Shown: piece after piece, positions 33,495-44,626 of the stretch
Layout: every line of letters begins with the position of its first letter
Numbering within the stretch: position 1 is the first letter of the stretch
Origin: Blautia pseudococcoides
GTDB taxonomy: Bacteria > Bacillota > Clostridia > Lachnospirales > Lachnospiraceae
Assembly (NCBI RefSeq): GCF_001689125.2
Contig: NZ_CP015405.2
Location: 1,083,001 to 1,147,000, forward strand
DNA length: 64,000 nucleotides
Reading direction: 5' to 3'
Program-made: the position numbers and the translations under genes
Notes under the pieces: generated by a model
The model's database searches: none
Told to the model about the DNA's origin: nothing
What the model saw: the letters and a program-made list of their open reading frames with translations, nothing else

Positions 33495-36400
33495 AGAGCA
33501 TTGAAGTGCAGGGATTTAAATCCTTTGCCAACAAGATAACATTTGAATTTCATAACGGCATCACCGGTATTGTAGGTCCAAACGGCAGCGGCAAGAGCAA
33601 CGTAGGCGATGCTGTCCGCTGGGTACTGGGCGAGCAGAGCGCCAAACAGCTTCGAGGGGGTAATATGCAGGATGTTATCTTCTCCGGTACGGAGACGAGA
33701 AAACCCCTGGGATTCGCTTATGTTGCTATTACCCTTGACAACAGCGACCACCAGCTCCCCATCGACTACGAGGAGGTCACCATAGCCAGAAGGCTGTACC
33801 GCTCCGGTGAGAGTGAATATCTCATGAACGGCACTTCCTGCCGGTTGAAGGATGTAAATGAGCTGTTCTATGATACCGGTATCGGAAAAGAGGGCTATTC
33901 CATCATCGGACAGGGCCAGATCGACAAGATATTGAGCGGCAAGCCGGAGGAGAGAAGAGAGCTTTTTGACGAGGCGGCCGGAATCGTGAAATTTAAGCGG
34001 AGAAAAGCCTCAGCCCTTAAAAAACTGGAGGAGGAACAGCAGAACCTGACCCGTGTCAGCGACATTCTGTCAGAACTCACAAGACAGCTCGCCCCTTTAG
34101 AGAGACAGTCTGAGACAGCCAGGATCTATCTAAAGAAAAGAGAGGAATTAAAAGGCCTGGATACCCAGATGTTCCTCTCGGAAATGGAGCGGATCAAAGA
34201 GCAGCTCCGTGAGGTGGAAGGAAAATACAGGATCGCCCAAAGCGACCTGGAGGAGACCACCAAAAGCTTTGAAACCACAAAGACAGAGTACGAACAACTG
34301 GAAAAAGAACTGGAGGAGCTGGAGGAGAATATCCAGCAGTTCAGGGAGGAATCCACCCAAAAGGCCTTATTGAAACAACAGCTGGAAGGTCAGATCAATG
34401 TGTTGAATGAGCAGATCCACGCGGCAAGGCAAAGCGATGAGCAGTACCGGGAACGGGTAAAGCACCTGGAAGGCGAGATCGCCAGACGCCTGGAGGATGC
34501 AGAAAAATACACCAGGGAAAAGAGCGAGCTGGACGCCAGACTTGCGGAGGCGGAAGCAGCCCAGGAAGGGGCGAAGAAGCAGTTCAGGGACCTGGCTATT
34601 GAGATTCACAAACTGGAGGAAAAGATTGAGGAGGACAAAAATGAAATCATAGAGCTCCTCAATATGCGGGCCTCCACAAAGGGAAAGATGCAGCGCTATG
34701 ACGCTATGATGGAGCAGATTTCCCTCAGAAAGACAGAGTTAAACCAAAAGCTCCTGCGCCTGAAAAGCGAGGCAAGCCAGCAGAGGGATGCCAAAGAGCG
34801 CTATGAAAAAGAGCAGCAGGAGATAGAGGAGAACATAGAAAAGCTCACCAGACAGAGCAATCACAGCGAGGATGAGATAAAACGCTGTCAGGCGCTGATC
34901 TCCAAAGCCGGCAGAGAGCTGGATCTTGGACAGACGGCTTATCACAGGGAGGCATCCCGCCTGGAATCCCTGCAGAACATTACGGAGCGCTATGACGGAT
35001 ACGGCAACAGCATCCGCCGTGTCATGGAGCAGAAAAAAAATGTTCCGGGCATCCGCGGTGTTGTGGCGGATTTGATCAAAGTCCAGAAGAATTATGAGAC
35101 AGCCATCGAGACTGCCCTGGGCGGCAGTATCCAGAACATAGTTACAGACAATGAGGGCACAGCCAAGGAGCTGATCACCTTCCTGAAACGGAACAAATAT
35201 GGCCGTGCCACGTTCCTGCCTCTTACCAGCATGAAAAATAAAAAGCCCTTTGCCAATGCCGCGGCCCTGAAAGAGCCGGGTGTCATCGGGGTTGCCAGTG
35301 AGCTGGTGACTGTGGATGCGGAATATGAAGGGCTTACCAATTACCTGCTGGGCAGAACCCTGGTGGTGGACCATATTGACCATGGTATCGCCATTGCCAG
35401 GAAATATCAGTATACCATCCGTATGGTGACCATTGAGGGGGAATCTCTGAATCCGGGCGGTTCCCTGACAGGCGGTGCCTTTAAAAATAACAGCAACCTG
35501 TTGGGACGCCGGCGGGAAATCGACGAACTCAGAAACAGTGTAGAAATGCTGAAAAAGGATTTGGAAGAGAAGCAGGCGGAACTGGACGGTTACCGGGAGA
35601 AGAGGAACCACTTCCGCGGGGAGGTGGCACGTCTGGGAGAGCTTCTACAGGAACAGTACCTGCGGGACAACACAGTGCGCATGAACCTGCAGTCCATGGA
35701 TGCCAAAAAGCAGGAGATCGCGGATGGCTATGAAAGCCTGAAAAAAGAGAATGCGGAGCTGGAAAAACAGGTGGCTGAGATCTCCGAGAACAGTGATTCC
35801 ATCCGCCTGGAACTGGAGACAAGCGCAGCCCAGGAAAAAGCCCTGGAGGATGCCATCACCATTAACCAGGAAGCTCTGGATGAGAAGAAAAAGCTGGAGA
35901 CTGCACATTCCAGAAGCCTGGAGCAGGCACATTTGGAAACGGCTAATCTGACGTCAAAGCGAGGATTCCTGGAGGAAAACCTGTCAAGACTGAAAGAGGA
36001 GACGGGCAGTCTGAAGGAGCAGATGGGATCTCTGCTTGGAAGTCTTAAAAACGGCAAGGCCGATATGGAGAAAAAAGTCAGGGATATTGAGGAAATACGG
36101 CTGACCATTGAGCGCGCCCAGAAGGAAGCGGTGGAGGACGAGGCAAAGATGCAGGAGTACCTTCAGCGCAAGGAAGAGATGAACCGCACCCACAAATCCT
36201 TTTTTGACAAGCGGGACGAGCTGTCAGCCAGAATGAATCTTTTAGACAAGGAGTGTTACCGCCTCACCAGCCAGAAGGAAAAGCTGGAGGAAAGCCAGGA
36301 GAATCAGGTCAACTATATGTGGGAGGAATACGAGATGACCTACGGCCAGGCAATGGGGCAGGACTTCAGGGAGCTGATGGAGCGTTCGGAGATCAAAAAA

Positions 36401-37045
36401 GCTTTGGGAATTGTCAGGGAAGAGATCAAAAAGCTGGGCAATGTGAATGTGAATGCCATTGAGGAGTACAAGGAGCTGTCAGAGCGCCACACCTTTTTAA
36501 GTACCCAGCATGCGGATTTGGTACAGGCAGAACAGACGCTTCTTGGGATCATTGAGGAACTGGACACAGGAATGCGCAATCAGTTTGAGGAGAAATTTTC
36601 ACAGATACGCATCGAATTTGACAAAGCGTTCAAAGAGCTGTTCGGCGGTGGAAAAGGTACACTTGAACTGGATGAGGATGCGGATATCCTTGAGGCAGGC
36701 ATCCGTATCATATCCCAGCCTCCGGGCAAAAAGCTGCAGAATATGATGCAGCTCTCCGGTGGTGAGAAAGCCCTGACTGCCATAGCACTGCTGTTTGCCA
36801 TCCAGAACCTGAAGCCGTCCCCTTTCTGTCTGCTGGATGAGATTGAGGCGGCTCTGGACGATTCCAATGTTACCCGCTACGCAAAATATCTGCACAAGTT
36901 GACAAAAAATACACAATTTATTATTATAACACATAGAAGAGGTACCATGACGGCTGCGGATCGTCTGTATGGTATCACTATGCAGGAAAAAGGTGTGTCC
37001 ACACTTGTTTCCGTTAATCTTATAGAAAATGATTTGGACAAATAG
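33485..37045 (+). CDS. smc: Chromosome partition protein SMC
   Basis: An 1186-residue ATPase that shapes and segregates the chromosome with ScpAB. Walker [10 protein letters not shown] is at about residues 32-40, long coiled coils run from about 170 to 500 and 680 to 1000, the hinge lies between them ([10 protein letters not shown] near 655), and the C-terminal head has [16 protein letters not shown] and [11 protein letters not shown]. Length and order are normal. The rnc-smc-ftsY order is typical of Firmicutes. Confidence 0.98.
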   Translation: MYLKSIEVQGFKSFANKITFEFHNGITGIVGPNGSGKSNVGDAVRWVLGEQSAKQLRGGNMQDVIFSGTETRKPLGFAYVAITLDNSDHQLPIDYEEVTIARRLYRSGESEYLMNGTSCRLKDVNELFYDTGIGKEGYSIIGQGQIDKILSGKPEERRELFDEAAGIVKFKRRKASALKKLEEEQQNLTRVSDILSELTRQLAPLERQSETARIYLKKREELKGLDTQMFLSEMERIKEQLREVEGKYRIAQSDLEETTKSFETTKTEYEQLEKELEELEENIQQFREESTQKALLKQQLEGQINVLNEQIHAARQSDEQYRERVKHLEGEIARRLEDAEKYTREKSELDARLAEAEAAQEGAKKQFRDLAIEIHKLEEKIEEDKNEIIELLNMRASTKGKMQRYDAMMEQISLRKTELNQKLLRLKSEASQQRDAKERYEKEQQEIEENIEKLTRQSNHSEDEIKRCQALISKAGRELDLGQTAYHREASRLESLQNITERYDGYGNSIRRVMEQKKNVPGIRGVVADLIKVQKNYETAIETALGGSIQNIVTDNEGTAKELITFLKRNKYGRATFLPLTSMKNKKPFANAAALKEPGVIGVASELVTVDAEYEGLTNYLLGRTLVVDHIDHGIAIARKYQYTIRMVTIEGESLNPGGSLTGGAFKNNSNLLGRRREIDELRNSVEMLKKDLEEKQAELDGYREKRNHFRGEVARLGELLQEQYLRDNTVRMNLQSMDAKKQEIADGYESLKKENAELEKQVAEISENSDSIRLELETSAAQEKALEDAITINQEALDEKKKLETAHSRSLEQAHLETANLTSKRGFLEENLSRLKEETGSLKEQMGSLLGSLKNGKADMEKKVRDIEEIRLTIERAQKEAVEDEAKMQEYLQRKEEMNRTHKSFFDKRDELSARMNLLDKECYRLTSQKEKLEESQENQVNYMWEEYEMTYGQAMGQDFRELMERSEIKKALGIVREEIKKLGNVNVNAIEEYKELSERHTFLSTQHADLVQAEQTLLGIIEELDTGMRNQFEEKFSQIRIEFDKAFKELFGGGKGTLELDEDADILEAGIRIISQPPGKKLQNMMQLSGGEKALTAIALLFAIQNLKPSPFCLLDEIEAALDDSNVTRYAKYLHKLTKNTQFIIITHRRGTMTAADRLYGITMQEKGVSTLVSVNLIENDLDK

Positions 37046-37053
37046 GAGGGCAT

Positions 37054-37992
37054 ATGGCAGAGGAGAAAGAAAAAAAAGGCTTTTTTCAACGCCTGGTGGC
37101 GGGACTTTCCAAAACCAGGGCAAATATTGTATCCGGCATAGATTCCATTTTCAGCGGATATTCCAGTATTGATGACGATTTTTATGAAGAGATAGAAGAA
37201 ATCCTTGTTATGGGTGATCTGGGGATCAATGCAACCACCCATATTGTTGAGGAGCTAAAGGCCCAGGTGGCGGAGAGGAAGATCAAAGACCCCCAGGAGT
37301 GCAAACAGCTCCTAATGGAAAGTATCAAATCCCAGATGGCTGTGGGGGAGACTGCGTATGAGTTTGAGCACCGCAAGTCCGTGATACTGGTCATTGGGGT
37401 AAACGGTGTGGGTAAGACCACATCGGTGGGCAAGCTGGCAGGCAAGCTGAAAGACCAAGGAAAAAAAGTGATCCTGGCAGCAGCAGACACCTTCCGGGCA
37501 GCAGCAGGGGAACAGCTTACCCAGTGGGCGAACCGGGCCGGAGTGGAGCTGATCGGCGGTCAGTCAGGCGCAGACCCTGCAAGTGTGGTCTACGACGCCA
37601 TTGCGGCGGCAAAAGCCAGGGATGCGGATGTGCTTCTGTGTGACACGGCAGGGCGTCTTCACAATAAGAAAAACCTGATGGAGGAGCTGAGAAAGATTTA
37701 CCGCATCATTGAGCGGGAATATCCGGAGGCCTATCTGGAGACTCTGGTTGTCCTGGACGGCACCACAGGGCAGAATGCCCTTCTGCAGGCCAGACAGTTC
37801 AATGAAGTTGCCAATGTGACAGGCATTATATTAACGAAACTGGACGGAACGGCAAAAGGCGGAATTGCAGTGGCAATCGAATCTGAGCTAGACATTCCGG
37901 TGAAATATATAGGGGTAGGAGAGAGCATTGACGATTTGCAGAAATTTAATTCCGATGAATTCGTAAACGCGCTTTTCGACATCAAGGAGTAA
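37054..37992 (+). CDS. ftsY: Signal recognition particle receptor FtsY
   Basis: A 312-residue GTPase that docks the signal recognition particle at the membrane. The short charged N terminus replaces the long acidic domain of E. coli FtsY. NG-domain motifs: GVNGVGKTTSVGKLA near residue 113, AADTFRAAA, DTAGRL, TKLDGTAKGG and GVGESIDDL. It starts eight bases after smc. Confidence 0.97.
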   Translation: MAEEKEKKGFFQRLVAGLSKTRANIVSGIDSIFSGYSSIDDDFYEEIEEILVMGDLGINATTHIVEELKAQVAERKIKDPQECKQLLMESIKSQMAVGETAYEFEHRKSVILVIGVNGVGKTTSVGKLAGKLKDQGKKVILAAADTFRAAAGEQLTQWANRAGVELIGGQSGADPASVVYDAIAAAKARDADVLLCDTAGRLHNKKNLMEELRKIYRIIEREYPEAYLETLVVLDGTTGQNALLQARQFNEVANVTGIILTKLDGTAKGGIAVAIESELDIPVKYIGVGESIDDLQKFNSDEFVNALFDIKE

Positions 37993-38003
37993 AGGAGAAA
38001 AAT

Positions 38004-39215
38004 ATGCTGACCCTGGAGAAATTTGAAGAAGCGTCGGAAATCGTAAAAAAAGTGACGCAGGACACCAAGCTGGCCTACAGCGACTATTTCAGTGCGCAGA
38101 CCGGCAACAAAGTTTACTTAAAACCGGAAAATATGCAGGTGACAGGAGCTTATAAGCTCCGCGGCGCCTACTATAAAATCAGCACGCTGTCTGAGGAGGA
38201 GCGCGGTAAGGGCCTGATAACAGCCTCAGCGGGCAACCACGCCCAGGGCGTTGCCTACGCGGCAAAAGCATTTGGTGCAAAAGCTGTCATCGTCATGCCT
38301 ACCACCACACCGCTGATCAAAGTAGAACGTACCAAGAGCTACGGGGCAGAGGTGGTGCTCTATGGAAATGTCTATGATGAAGCTTGTGACTATGCCTATA
38401 AGCTGGCACAGGAGCACGGATACACCTTTATTCACCCCTTCGATGACCCGGCTGTGGCGACGGGACAGGGAACCATTGCCATGGAGATCATCAAGGAGCT
38501 GCCATTGGTGGATTACATTCTGGCACCCATCGGGGGAGGCGGCCTGATCACAGGGGTATCCACCCTGGTAAAGCTTTTGAATCCCAATATCAAGGTGATC
38601 GGCGTGGAGCCGGCGGGCGCCAACTGTATGCAGACATCTTTAAAGGAAGGGGAAGTTGTGACCCTGGACGGCGTAAACACCATTGCGGACGGTACTGCAG
38701 TGAAACGCCCCGGAGATCACATTTTCCCTTACATCCAGAAAAACGTGGATGAGATCATAACCGTTGAGGACTCGGAACTGATCGTGGCATTTTTGGACAT
38801 GGTGGAAAATCACAAGATGATCGTGGAGAATTCAGGCCTTCTGACTGTGGCGGCTTTAAAACATCTGAAGTTTACCGGCAAGAAAGTGGTATCTATTTTA
38901 AGCGGCGGAAATATGGATGTGATCACCATGGCCTCTGTGGTACAGTTGGGACTGATCGCGCGGGACAGGATCTTTACCGTATCGGTTCTTCTGCCGGATA
39001 AGCCGGGTGAGCTGGTCCGTGTGGCATCTGTCATTGCCCAGCAGCAGGGCAATGTAGTCAAACTGGACCACAACCAGTTTATCAGCGCCAACCGTTCCGC
39101 TGCCGTGGAGCTTAAGATCACCATCGAGGCATTTGGCACAGACCATAAAAACCAGATCATAAAAGCGCTGGAGGATGAGGGATACCGTCCGAAACAGATA
39201 ACAGCCAATCTGTAA
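38004..39215 (+). CDS. ilvA: Threonine ammonia-lyase with ACT domain
   Basis: A 403-residue PLP enzyme that deaminates threonine (or serine) to 2-oxobutanoate. The PLP lysine is in GAYKLRGAYYKI near residue 48, SAGNHAQGVAYA is near 77, and the phosphate loop is APIGGGGLITG near 175. The C-terminal ACT domain (about 325-400) points to allosteric control. It could serve isoleucine synthesis (ilvA) or catabolism (tdcB); sequence alone does not decide. It starts 11 bases after ftsY and ends at a strong terminator. Confidence 0.9.
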   Translation: MLTLEKFEEASEIVKKVTQDTKLAYSDYFSAQTGNKVYLKPENMQVTGAYKLRGAYYKISTLSEEERGKGLITASAGNHAQGVAYAAKAFGAKAVIVMPTTTPLIKVERTKSYGAEVVLYGNVYDEACDYAYKLAQEHGYTFIHPFDDPAVATGQGTIAMEIIKELPLVDYILAPIGGGGLITGVSTLVKLLNPNIKVIGVEPAGANCMQTSLKEGEVVTLDGVNTIADGTAVKRPGDHIFPYIQKNVDEIITVEDSELIVAFLDMVENHKMIVENSGLLTVAALKHLKFTGKKVVSILSGGNMDVITMASVVQLGLIARDRIFTVSVLLPDKPGELVRVASVIAQQQGNVVKLDHNQFISANRSAAVELKITIEAFGTDHKNQIIKALEDEGYRPKQITANL

Positions 39216-39243
39216 ACAAGTGAAATGATGTGATAGGCAGGAT

Positions 39244-39287
39244 GCCGGCATTTTGGTACGGAAGATACCAGAATGCCGGCGTTTTTT
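39244..39287 (+). terminator. Terminator of the smc-ftsY-ilvA transcript
   Basis: GCCGGCATTTTGGTA pairs with TACCAGAATGCCGGC, then GTTTTTT. Confidence 0.9.
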
Positions 39288-39536
39288 GTGTTATAAAGAA
39301 GCCCTTCGGTGTGGCAAAAAAATCTTCAGATAGATCATGATTTGATCATTTAACATATCACAGTTGTAAAATAGACGAAAAATAAGACTGTAAAATTGGT
39401 ATAATTAGATAAATATTCAAAAATTAAACGTAAAACATTGTAAAAACAATGACAGAATGCTATTGTATATTTAATAGACTGACCGGTTTAATGTCACTGA
39501 AGATACCTTGGAAACAAGGCCGCTGTCAAAGAGAGT

Positions 39537-40820
39537 GTGATATGTATGAAGGAAAAAGAGGGAAACAGTAAGAGAAGTTCCGGAATCAGTAAATCATTGA
39601 GACGGTTTTTTGGTGTAGGAGATATGGGTTTTAATTTGATGACCAATATTGAAACCTATTATTTCCAGTTTTTCCTGACGGATATTGCGAAGTTTGCACT
39701 TCCGATCGTAACTTTGATATCCACAGTGTCCAGTCTTGTGGATGCAGCGCTGTCCTGGGCGTACGGCGCGTTTTTAAATACTATGAAGCCCATGAAATGG
39801 GGCAGATACAGGTCATGGCTTGCGGTGATCCCATGGCTTGTTCCGTTTCTCTATGCATTTCAGTTTATAAAGCTGAATGACGGAGTGGCGGCGGTTGTCA
39901 TTATCATCATTGCCACGATCACCAGCCATATTGCATGGAACATACCTTTTGTGGCCAATATCTCCATGATCAATATTGCGGCAAAGACACCGGAAGACAG
40001 AATGGCCCTTTCCTCCACAAGAGCTGTCTGGGCAACACTGGGAATGGTACTGTACTCCTATGTAGGTCCCGGAACAGTGGCGATCCTGGCATCTGTAGTG
40101 GGTGCAGAAAATTCCTACGGTGCGGCAGCGTTTGTATTTGGCGTGCTGATGGCAGCAGGTTATTTTGCACATTTTAAGATGTTTGAAGGATATGAGGAGA
40201 CCGGTGCGGAGGATCGCAGTTTACTTTTTTACCTATGTCGCAAAGCAGCCGGGACTGACAGCCACATTTATCCTGGTTTCCAATCTTCTGGGAGTTGCGG
40301 CATCGTACCTTTCAAAAAGTGCAGCGGGAAAGGTATCAGCCAGAAATACCGTAATATATTCTTATATTGCCATGGTAGTGGTATTGGTATTAGGTTTTGT
40401 TTTCTACAGCAGTACATGGGCAGTGCTCGTATTCGTAAGTATCGCGCAGTTTTTCTGCACCATGACAAATGCCTGTGCGCCTGCGCTCTACGCTGACTGT
40501 GCTATCTATAGTGAGTATAAGACAGGTGTCAATGCAACCGGGCTGATCATGGGCCTGAGCAATATCCCGCTGAAAATAGGAGTGGTGAGCCGCGGGATAT
40601 TGATTAATGCATGTCTTGCAATGGCCGGATTTTCATCAGCCATTGTACAGTCAGGGGAGACGACTGCGAAGCTGGCAAGGGGGATCAGCATGGGATTTAC
40701 ATTGATCCCGGCAGTAGCAATGGTGATCTTGCAGCCGTTATGGTATTTGGATACCGGCTGACCGGAAAAGCAGTGGAGGGATACTCGGCTGAAATTGAGC
40801 AGAGAAAGAATAGAGAATAA
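39537..40820 (+). pseudogene. GPH-family (glycoside-pentoside-hexuronide) transporter, broken
   Basis: The first part (to about 40215) encodes six helices with the family pattern FGVGDMGFNLMTNIETYY, WGRYRSWL and NIAAKTPEDRMALSS. The rest continues in another frame from about 40218 (AVYFFTYVAKQPG...YADCAIYSEYKTG), and the last 20 residues (RLTGKAVEGYSAEIEQ) lie in a third frame after about 40740. The loop and helix expected between YEETGAEDR and AVYFFTYV (about 35 residues) are missing. An internal deletion plus a second frameshift therefore disable a sodium- or proton-linked sugar importer. No sugar-degradation gene lies beside it. Confidence 0.85.
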
Positions 40821-40865
40821 ACAGGTAAGAAACAGAGGAATAAGGGTGCGGATTGACCGGTAAGT

Positions 40866-40895
40866 CTAAAAAAGCCCTGCCAATCAGGCAGGGCT
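40866..40895 (-). terminator. Terminator of the DUF362 gene
   Basis: On the minus strand AGCCCTGCC and GGCAGGGCT form a perfect stem around TGATT, followed by TTTTTTAGA. Confidence 0.85.
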
Positions 40896-40963
40896 GTGAG
40901 CCGGCGGAGTCAAAATATCTCACCGCCAAAGCGGAGGTGTCTTGGCCCGCCATGCTCATTTTT

Positions 40964-42079
40964 TTATTTCACTTCTACAAGTTCGTACTCTTTCTGGCCA
41001 AGACCGATTTTTACACCATGCTCAATGGATGATTCCCAGTTAGTCTCAGGGAAAATGGTGTGGAAGTGGTCATGATGGGCTTCTTCTTTTTTCAATTCAC
41101 CCAGGCGGCTGTTGGCAATCTCAGGCTGGGCATTTACCGCGTCTGCGCACGCCAGGTCCAGGGCAATGGGGTCAAAAGAGGCAAACATTCCCACATTGGG
41201 AACAATCGCTGCGTCGTTTTCCGCATGGCAGTCACAGTAGGGAGATACATCGATCACAAGGCTGATATGGAAGCAGGGACGTCCATCCACAACAGCTTTT
41301 GTATACTCTGCAATCTTGCAGTTTAAGATGTCATTGGATTCATCCGAAGCCGGCTGTACGGCATCCTTGGGACAGACACCGATACATCTGCCGCAGCCTA
41401 CACATTTGTCATGGCCAATAAAGGCTTTTTTGTTCTCAAACTGTGGTGCATTATGGGCGCAGACCTTAGCACACTGCTTACAGCCAATACACAAATCCTG
41501 ATCTATGTGAGGTTTTCCGGCACTGTGCATTTCCATTTTGCCTGCACGGGAACCGCATCCCATACCGATATTTTTCAGTGTACCGCCAAATCCGGTGGCT
41601 TCATGGCCCTTAAAATGGGTGAGGGAAATGAAAACGTCTGCATCCATAACTGCGCGGCCGATTTTGGCCTCTTTCACATACTGGCCGCCCTCCACAGGCA
41701 CCAAAGATTCATCGGTTCCTTTCAGGCCATCGGCGATCAATACCTGGCAGCCGGTGGTGAGAGGATTAAAGCCGTTTAAATTTGCGCTGTCCAGATGGTC
41801 CAGGGCATTCTTCCTGCCGCCTACATACAGGGTGTTACAGTCCGTAAGAAATGGTTTTCCTCCTAATTCTTTTACCACGTCAGCAACGGCCTTTGCGTAG
41901 TTTGGGCGAAGAAAAGCCAGATTTCCGGGCTCTCCAAAATGCATTTTGATGGCAGTGTACTTGTCCTCAAAATCAATTTCACCAATACCGGCTGATTTAA
42001 TTAAACGCTGAAGCTTTGTCAGCAGGTTGTCTCCATTTTTTACACGAAGGTCTGAGTAATATACTTTAGATGCTGTCAT
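40964..42079 (-). CDS. DUF362 protein with two [4Fe-4S] clusters
   Basis: A 371-residue protein. The start at 42079 (MTASKVYYSDLR) follows GGAGG at a good distance on the minus strand; an ATG 12 bases earlier is too close to it. The DUF362 part binds most of the length (IKMHFGEPGNLAFLRP, FISLTHFKGHEATGFGG). A ferredoxin insert carries CIGCKQCAKVC and CVGCGRCIGVCP near residues 198-245. Such proteins are common in anaerobes and are presumed electron carriers; the reaction is unknown. It is monocistronic. Confidence 0.88.
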   Translation of the reverse strand: MTASKVYYSDLRVKNGDNLLTKLQRLIKSAGIGEIDFEDKYTAIKMHFGEPGNLAFLRPNYAKAVADVVKELGGKPFLTDCNTLYVGGRKNALDHLDSANLNGFNPLTTGCQVLIADGLKGTDESLVPVEGGQYVKEAKIGRAVMDADVFISLTHFKGHEATGFGGTLKNIGMGCGSRAGKMEMHSAGKPHIDQDLCIGCKQCAKVCAHNAPQFENKKAFIGHDKCVGCGRCIGVCPKDAVQPASDESNDILNCKIAEYTKAVVDGRPCFHISLVIDVSPYCDCHAENDAAIVPNVGMFASFDPIALDLACADAVNAQPEIANSRLGELKKEEAHHDHFHTIFPETNWESSIEHGVKIGLGQKEYELVEVK

Positions 42080-42322
42080 TTGTTTCATCCTCCAATCTAT
42101 GTATTCTGGAGATAATTTTAGCATTTTACTATAAGAGATACAAGAGAAAAACTGAAAAATAGCAATATTTGAACAGTTCTATGCATATATGTCAATTTCT
42201 GACATTTTCAGTTCTGTAAAAGTGTGATAAAATAGATAGCGTATGTGAAGGAACTCATGGGACCGGATGGTGCTGCGGCAAAAATCCGGCTGATAAAAAT
42301 ATACATAGACAGGAGCAGAAAA

Positions 42323-43642
42323 ATGAGCAGAGAATTATATCTGGAATGTTACTCGGGAATCAGCGGTGATATGACAGTTGCCGCACTTCTTGATCTGGGT
42401 GTGGAAGAAGCCTATCTGAGGCAGGAATTGGAGAAGCTGCATCTGGACGGCTATGAAATAAAAATATCACGGACAAAGAAAAATCAGATCACTGCAATGG
42501 ATTTTGACGTGATCTTGACAGAAGAGGGGGAAGGGCATCACCATCACGGAGGGCATGTCCACAGTCATTCCCACAACAGCTTTAAGGAAATCTGCGGGCT
42601 GGTCAGCCATTCAGACTTAAATGCCCATGTAAAGGAAATGACTTTAAAGATTTTCCGCGTCATTGCAGAGGCGGAAGCAAAAGTCCACGGTACGCCTGTG
42701 GAGGAGGTTCATTTTCATGAGGTTGGAGCAGTGGATTCCATTGTGGATATTACGGCAGCAGCCATATGCCTTTACAGGCTGGGATTTGACAGCATAACGG
42801 CATCTGAGCTATGGGAGGGGAAGGGTACCACCTGGTGTCAGCACGGCAGGATCCCGGTACCGGCGCCCGCTGTGCTGGAGATGCTGGCAGAACACAGGGT
42901 TCCTGTTAAATTCACACCTGTGGAGGGAGAGATGATCACGCCTACCGGGGCCGGAATTGTGGCGGCACTGTCTGGGAGAGGAAAACTGCCTGACCGCTTT
43001 GTGGTGGAAAAGACGGGAACCGGCGCGGGCAAGAAAGACTTTCCCCATGCCAATATTCTGCGCGCTATGATATTGAATACAGAGACAAGGGCCGGATTCA
43101 CAGAGAGCGTGATGGACCGGGCTGACGCAGAGGCTGCCGGCCGGTTTTCGGGGCAGGCGGAGAATACTGATAAAGAAAATACCGGGATCACACAGAACGT
43201 GGTATCCGTGATAGAGACAAATGTGGATGACTGTTCCGGCGAACAGCTGGGATATGCCATGGAATGTCTTTTGGACGCCGATGCGCTGGATACCTGCTGT
43301 ATGCCGGTATATATGAAAAAAAACCGCCCGGCCTACATGCTTCAGGTTATATGCAGACCCGAAGATGAGGAGAAAATGGAAACGATTCTTTTCCGGGAGA
43401 CCACAAGTATCGGCCTGAGAAAATACAGGGAGGAGCGGAGTATACTTCCAAGGGAGATCATAACCGTCACACTTAGGGACGGGCAGCAGGCCAGGGTCAA
43501 GAAATGCAGCCATCACGGGCAGGAATTCTACTATCCTGAGTACGAGGATATCAGAGCAGTCAGCAGGGCAGCAGACCGCAGTTTCCCAGAGATGTACAGG
43601 GAAGCCGCAGAGGCGGCAGGCAGGAATAAAGACGGAGAGTGA
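42323..43642 (+). CDS. larC: Nickel-pincer cofactor synthesis protein LarC
   Basis: A 439-residue protein that inserts nickel into the pincer cofactor of lactate racemase-type enzymes. ATG 42323 follows AGGAG. The N terminus YLECYSGISGDMTVAALLDLG is the family signature; a histidine-rich nickel-binding stretch lies at residues 72-84, followed by HFHEVGAVDSIVDI and the C-terminal part ETNVDDCSGEQLGYAMECL. LarC1 and LarC2 are in one reading frame, unlike the frameshifted gene of Lactobacillus. larE follows immediately. Confidence 0.94.
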   Translation: MSRELYLECYSGISGDMTVAALLDLGVEEAYLRQELEKLHLDGYEIKISRTKKNQITAMDFDVILTEEGEGHHHHGGHVHSHSHNSFKEICGLVSHSDLNAHVKEMTLKIFRVIAEAEAKVHGTPVEEVHFHEVGAVDSIVDITAAAICLYRLGFDSITASELWEGKGTTWCQHGRIPVPAPAVLEMLAEHRVPVKFTPVEGEMITPTGAGIVAALSGRGKLPDRFVVEKTGTGAGKKDFPHANILRAMILNTETRAGFTESVMDRADAEAAGRFSGQAENTDKENTGITQNVVSVIETNVDDCSGEQLGYAMECLLDADALDTCCMPVYMKKNRPAYMLQVICRPEDEEKMETILFRETTSIGLRKYREERSILPREIITVTLRDGQQARVKKCSHHGQEFYYPEYEDIRAVSRAADRSFPEMYREAAEAAGRNKDGE

Positions 43643-43644
43643 GA

Positions 43645-44481
43645 ATGGAGCAGAAATTTACGGAGAAAGAAGAAACCTTATTTTCTATTATGAAGAAATA
43701 TATCGGCGAGGACGTATGTATCGCCTTTTCCGGCGGCACGGACAGCAGTCTTCTGCTCAAGGTGGCTGTGGAATGTGCCAAAAAGGACACAAAGATATAT
43801 GCAGTGACTTTTGACACAGTCCTGCATCCTTCCTGTGACCTGGAAATTGCAAAAAAAGTGGCGAAAGAGATGGGGGCCATCCATCAGGTGATATTTATCA
43901 ATGAGCTGGAGAATTCGGATATAAGACACAATCCGGTGGACAGATGTTATCAGTGCAAGAAAATGCTGTTTAAAAATCTGACTGCATTTGCTGAAAAGGT
44001 CCACGCAGCGACGGTTTTGGAGGGAACCAATGAAGATGACCTGCATGTATACCGCCCGGGGCTGAAGGCCGTGCGGGAGCTGGGAGTAAAAAGTCCCCTT
44101 GCCGAGGCGGGCCTGACAAAACAGGAGGTGAGAAGCCTTGCCCATAAACTGGGAATCTCCGTGGCAAACCGTCCGGCTGCCCCCTGTCTGGCCACCAGGC
44201 TTCCTTATGGGGCGGATTTGCAGCCGGAACTTTTAAGAATGCTTGAGCGTGGGGAAACTTATCTGAAAGAGGCAGGGTTTTCCGTGGTCAGGCTTCGCCT
44301 GCATGGAAATATTGCCAGAATTGAGATTCCCGTATCAGATTTTGCTGCCTTTTTAGAAAAACGGGAGGAAATTACAGGGAAACTAAAAGCGATGGGCTTT
44401 TCTTATATCACCCTGGATATGGAAGGATTCCGCAGCGGCAGCATGGATGAGACACTGCAGGAAAGGAAAGTCGAAAAATAA
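43645..44481 (+). CDS. larE: LarE sulfur transferase, probably [4Fe-4S] type
   Basis: A 278-residue PP-loop ATP pyrophosphatase that adds sulfur to the pincer cofactor precursor. SGGTDSSLL (residues 29-37) is the PP-loop. Cysteines at 101 and 104 (DRCYQCKKMLF) and 181 (APCLATRLPYG) form the three-cysteine set of LarE proteins that use an iron-sulfur cluster, rather than the single sacrificial cysteine of Lactobacillus plantarum. The gene begins two bases after larC. Neither larA nor larB lies in the window. Confidence 0.93.
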   Translation: MEQKFTEKEETLFSIMKKYIGEDVCIAFSGGTDSSLLLKVAVECAKKDTKIYAVTFDTVLHPSCDLEIAKKVAKEMGAIHQVIFINELENSDIRHNPVDRCYQCKKMLFKNLTAFAEKVHAATVLEGTNEDDLHVYRPGLKAVRELGVKSPLAEAGLTKQEVRSLAHKLGISVANRPAAPCLATRLPYGADLQPELLRMLERGETYLKEAGFSVVRLRLHGNIARIEIPVSDFAAFLEKREEITGKLKAMGFSYITLDMEGFRSGSMDETLQERKVEK

Positions 44482-44626
44482 AATACGGTTCTGCTTGCAG
44501 ACAGGGAAAAAATGGTATATGATATATCCTATGGAAAAGAAAATATAAAAGATCTCAAAATGAGGGCGTTGTGGAACCGGAAAGTTTCGCAGCACCCTCG
44601 TTGTGCGTCTGTCCTGCAGTTACGTG

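Noticed and set aside
34739..35611. Minus-strand reading frame of 290 codons inside smc
   Set aside because: Antisense shadow of the SMC coiled coil; composition and lack of start site argue against a gene.
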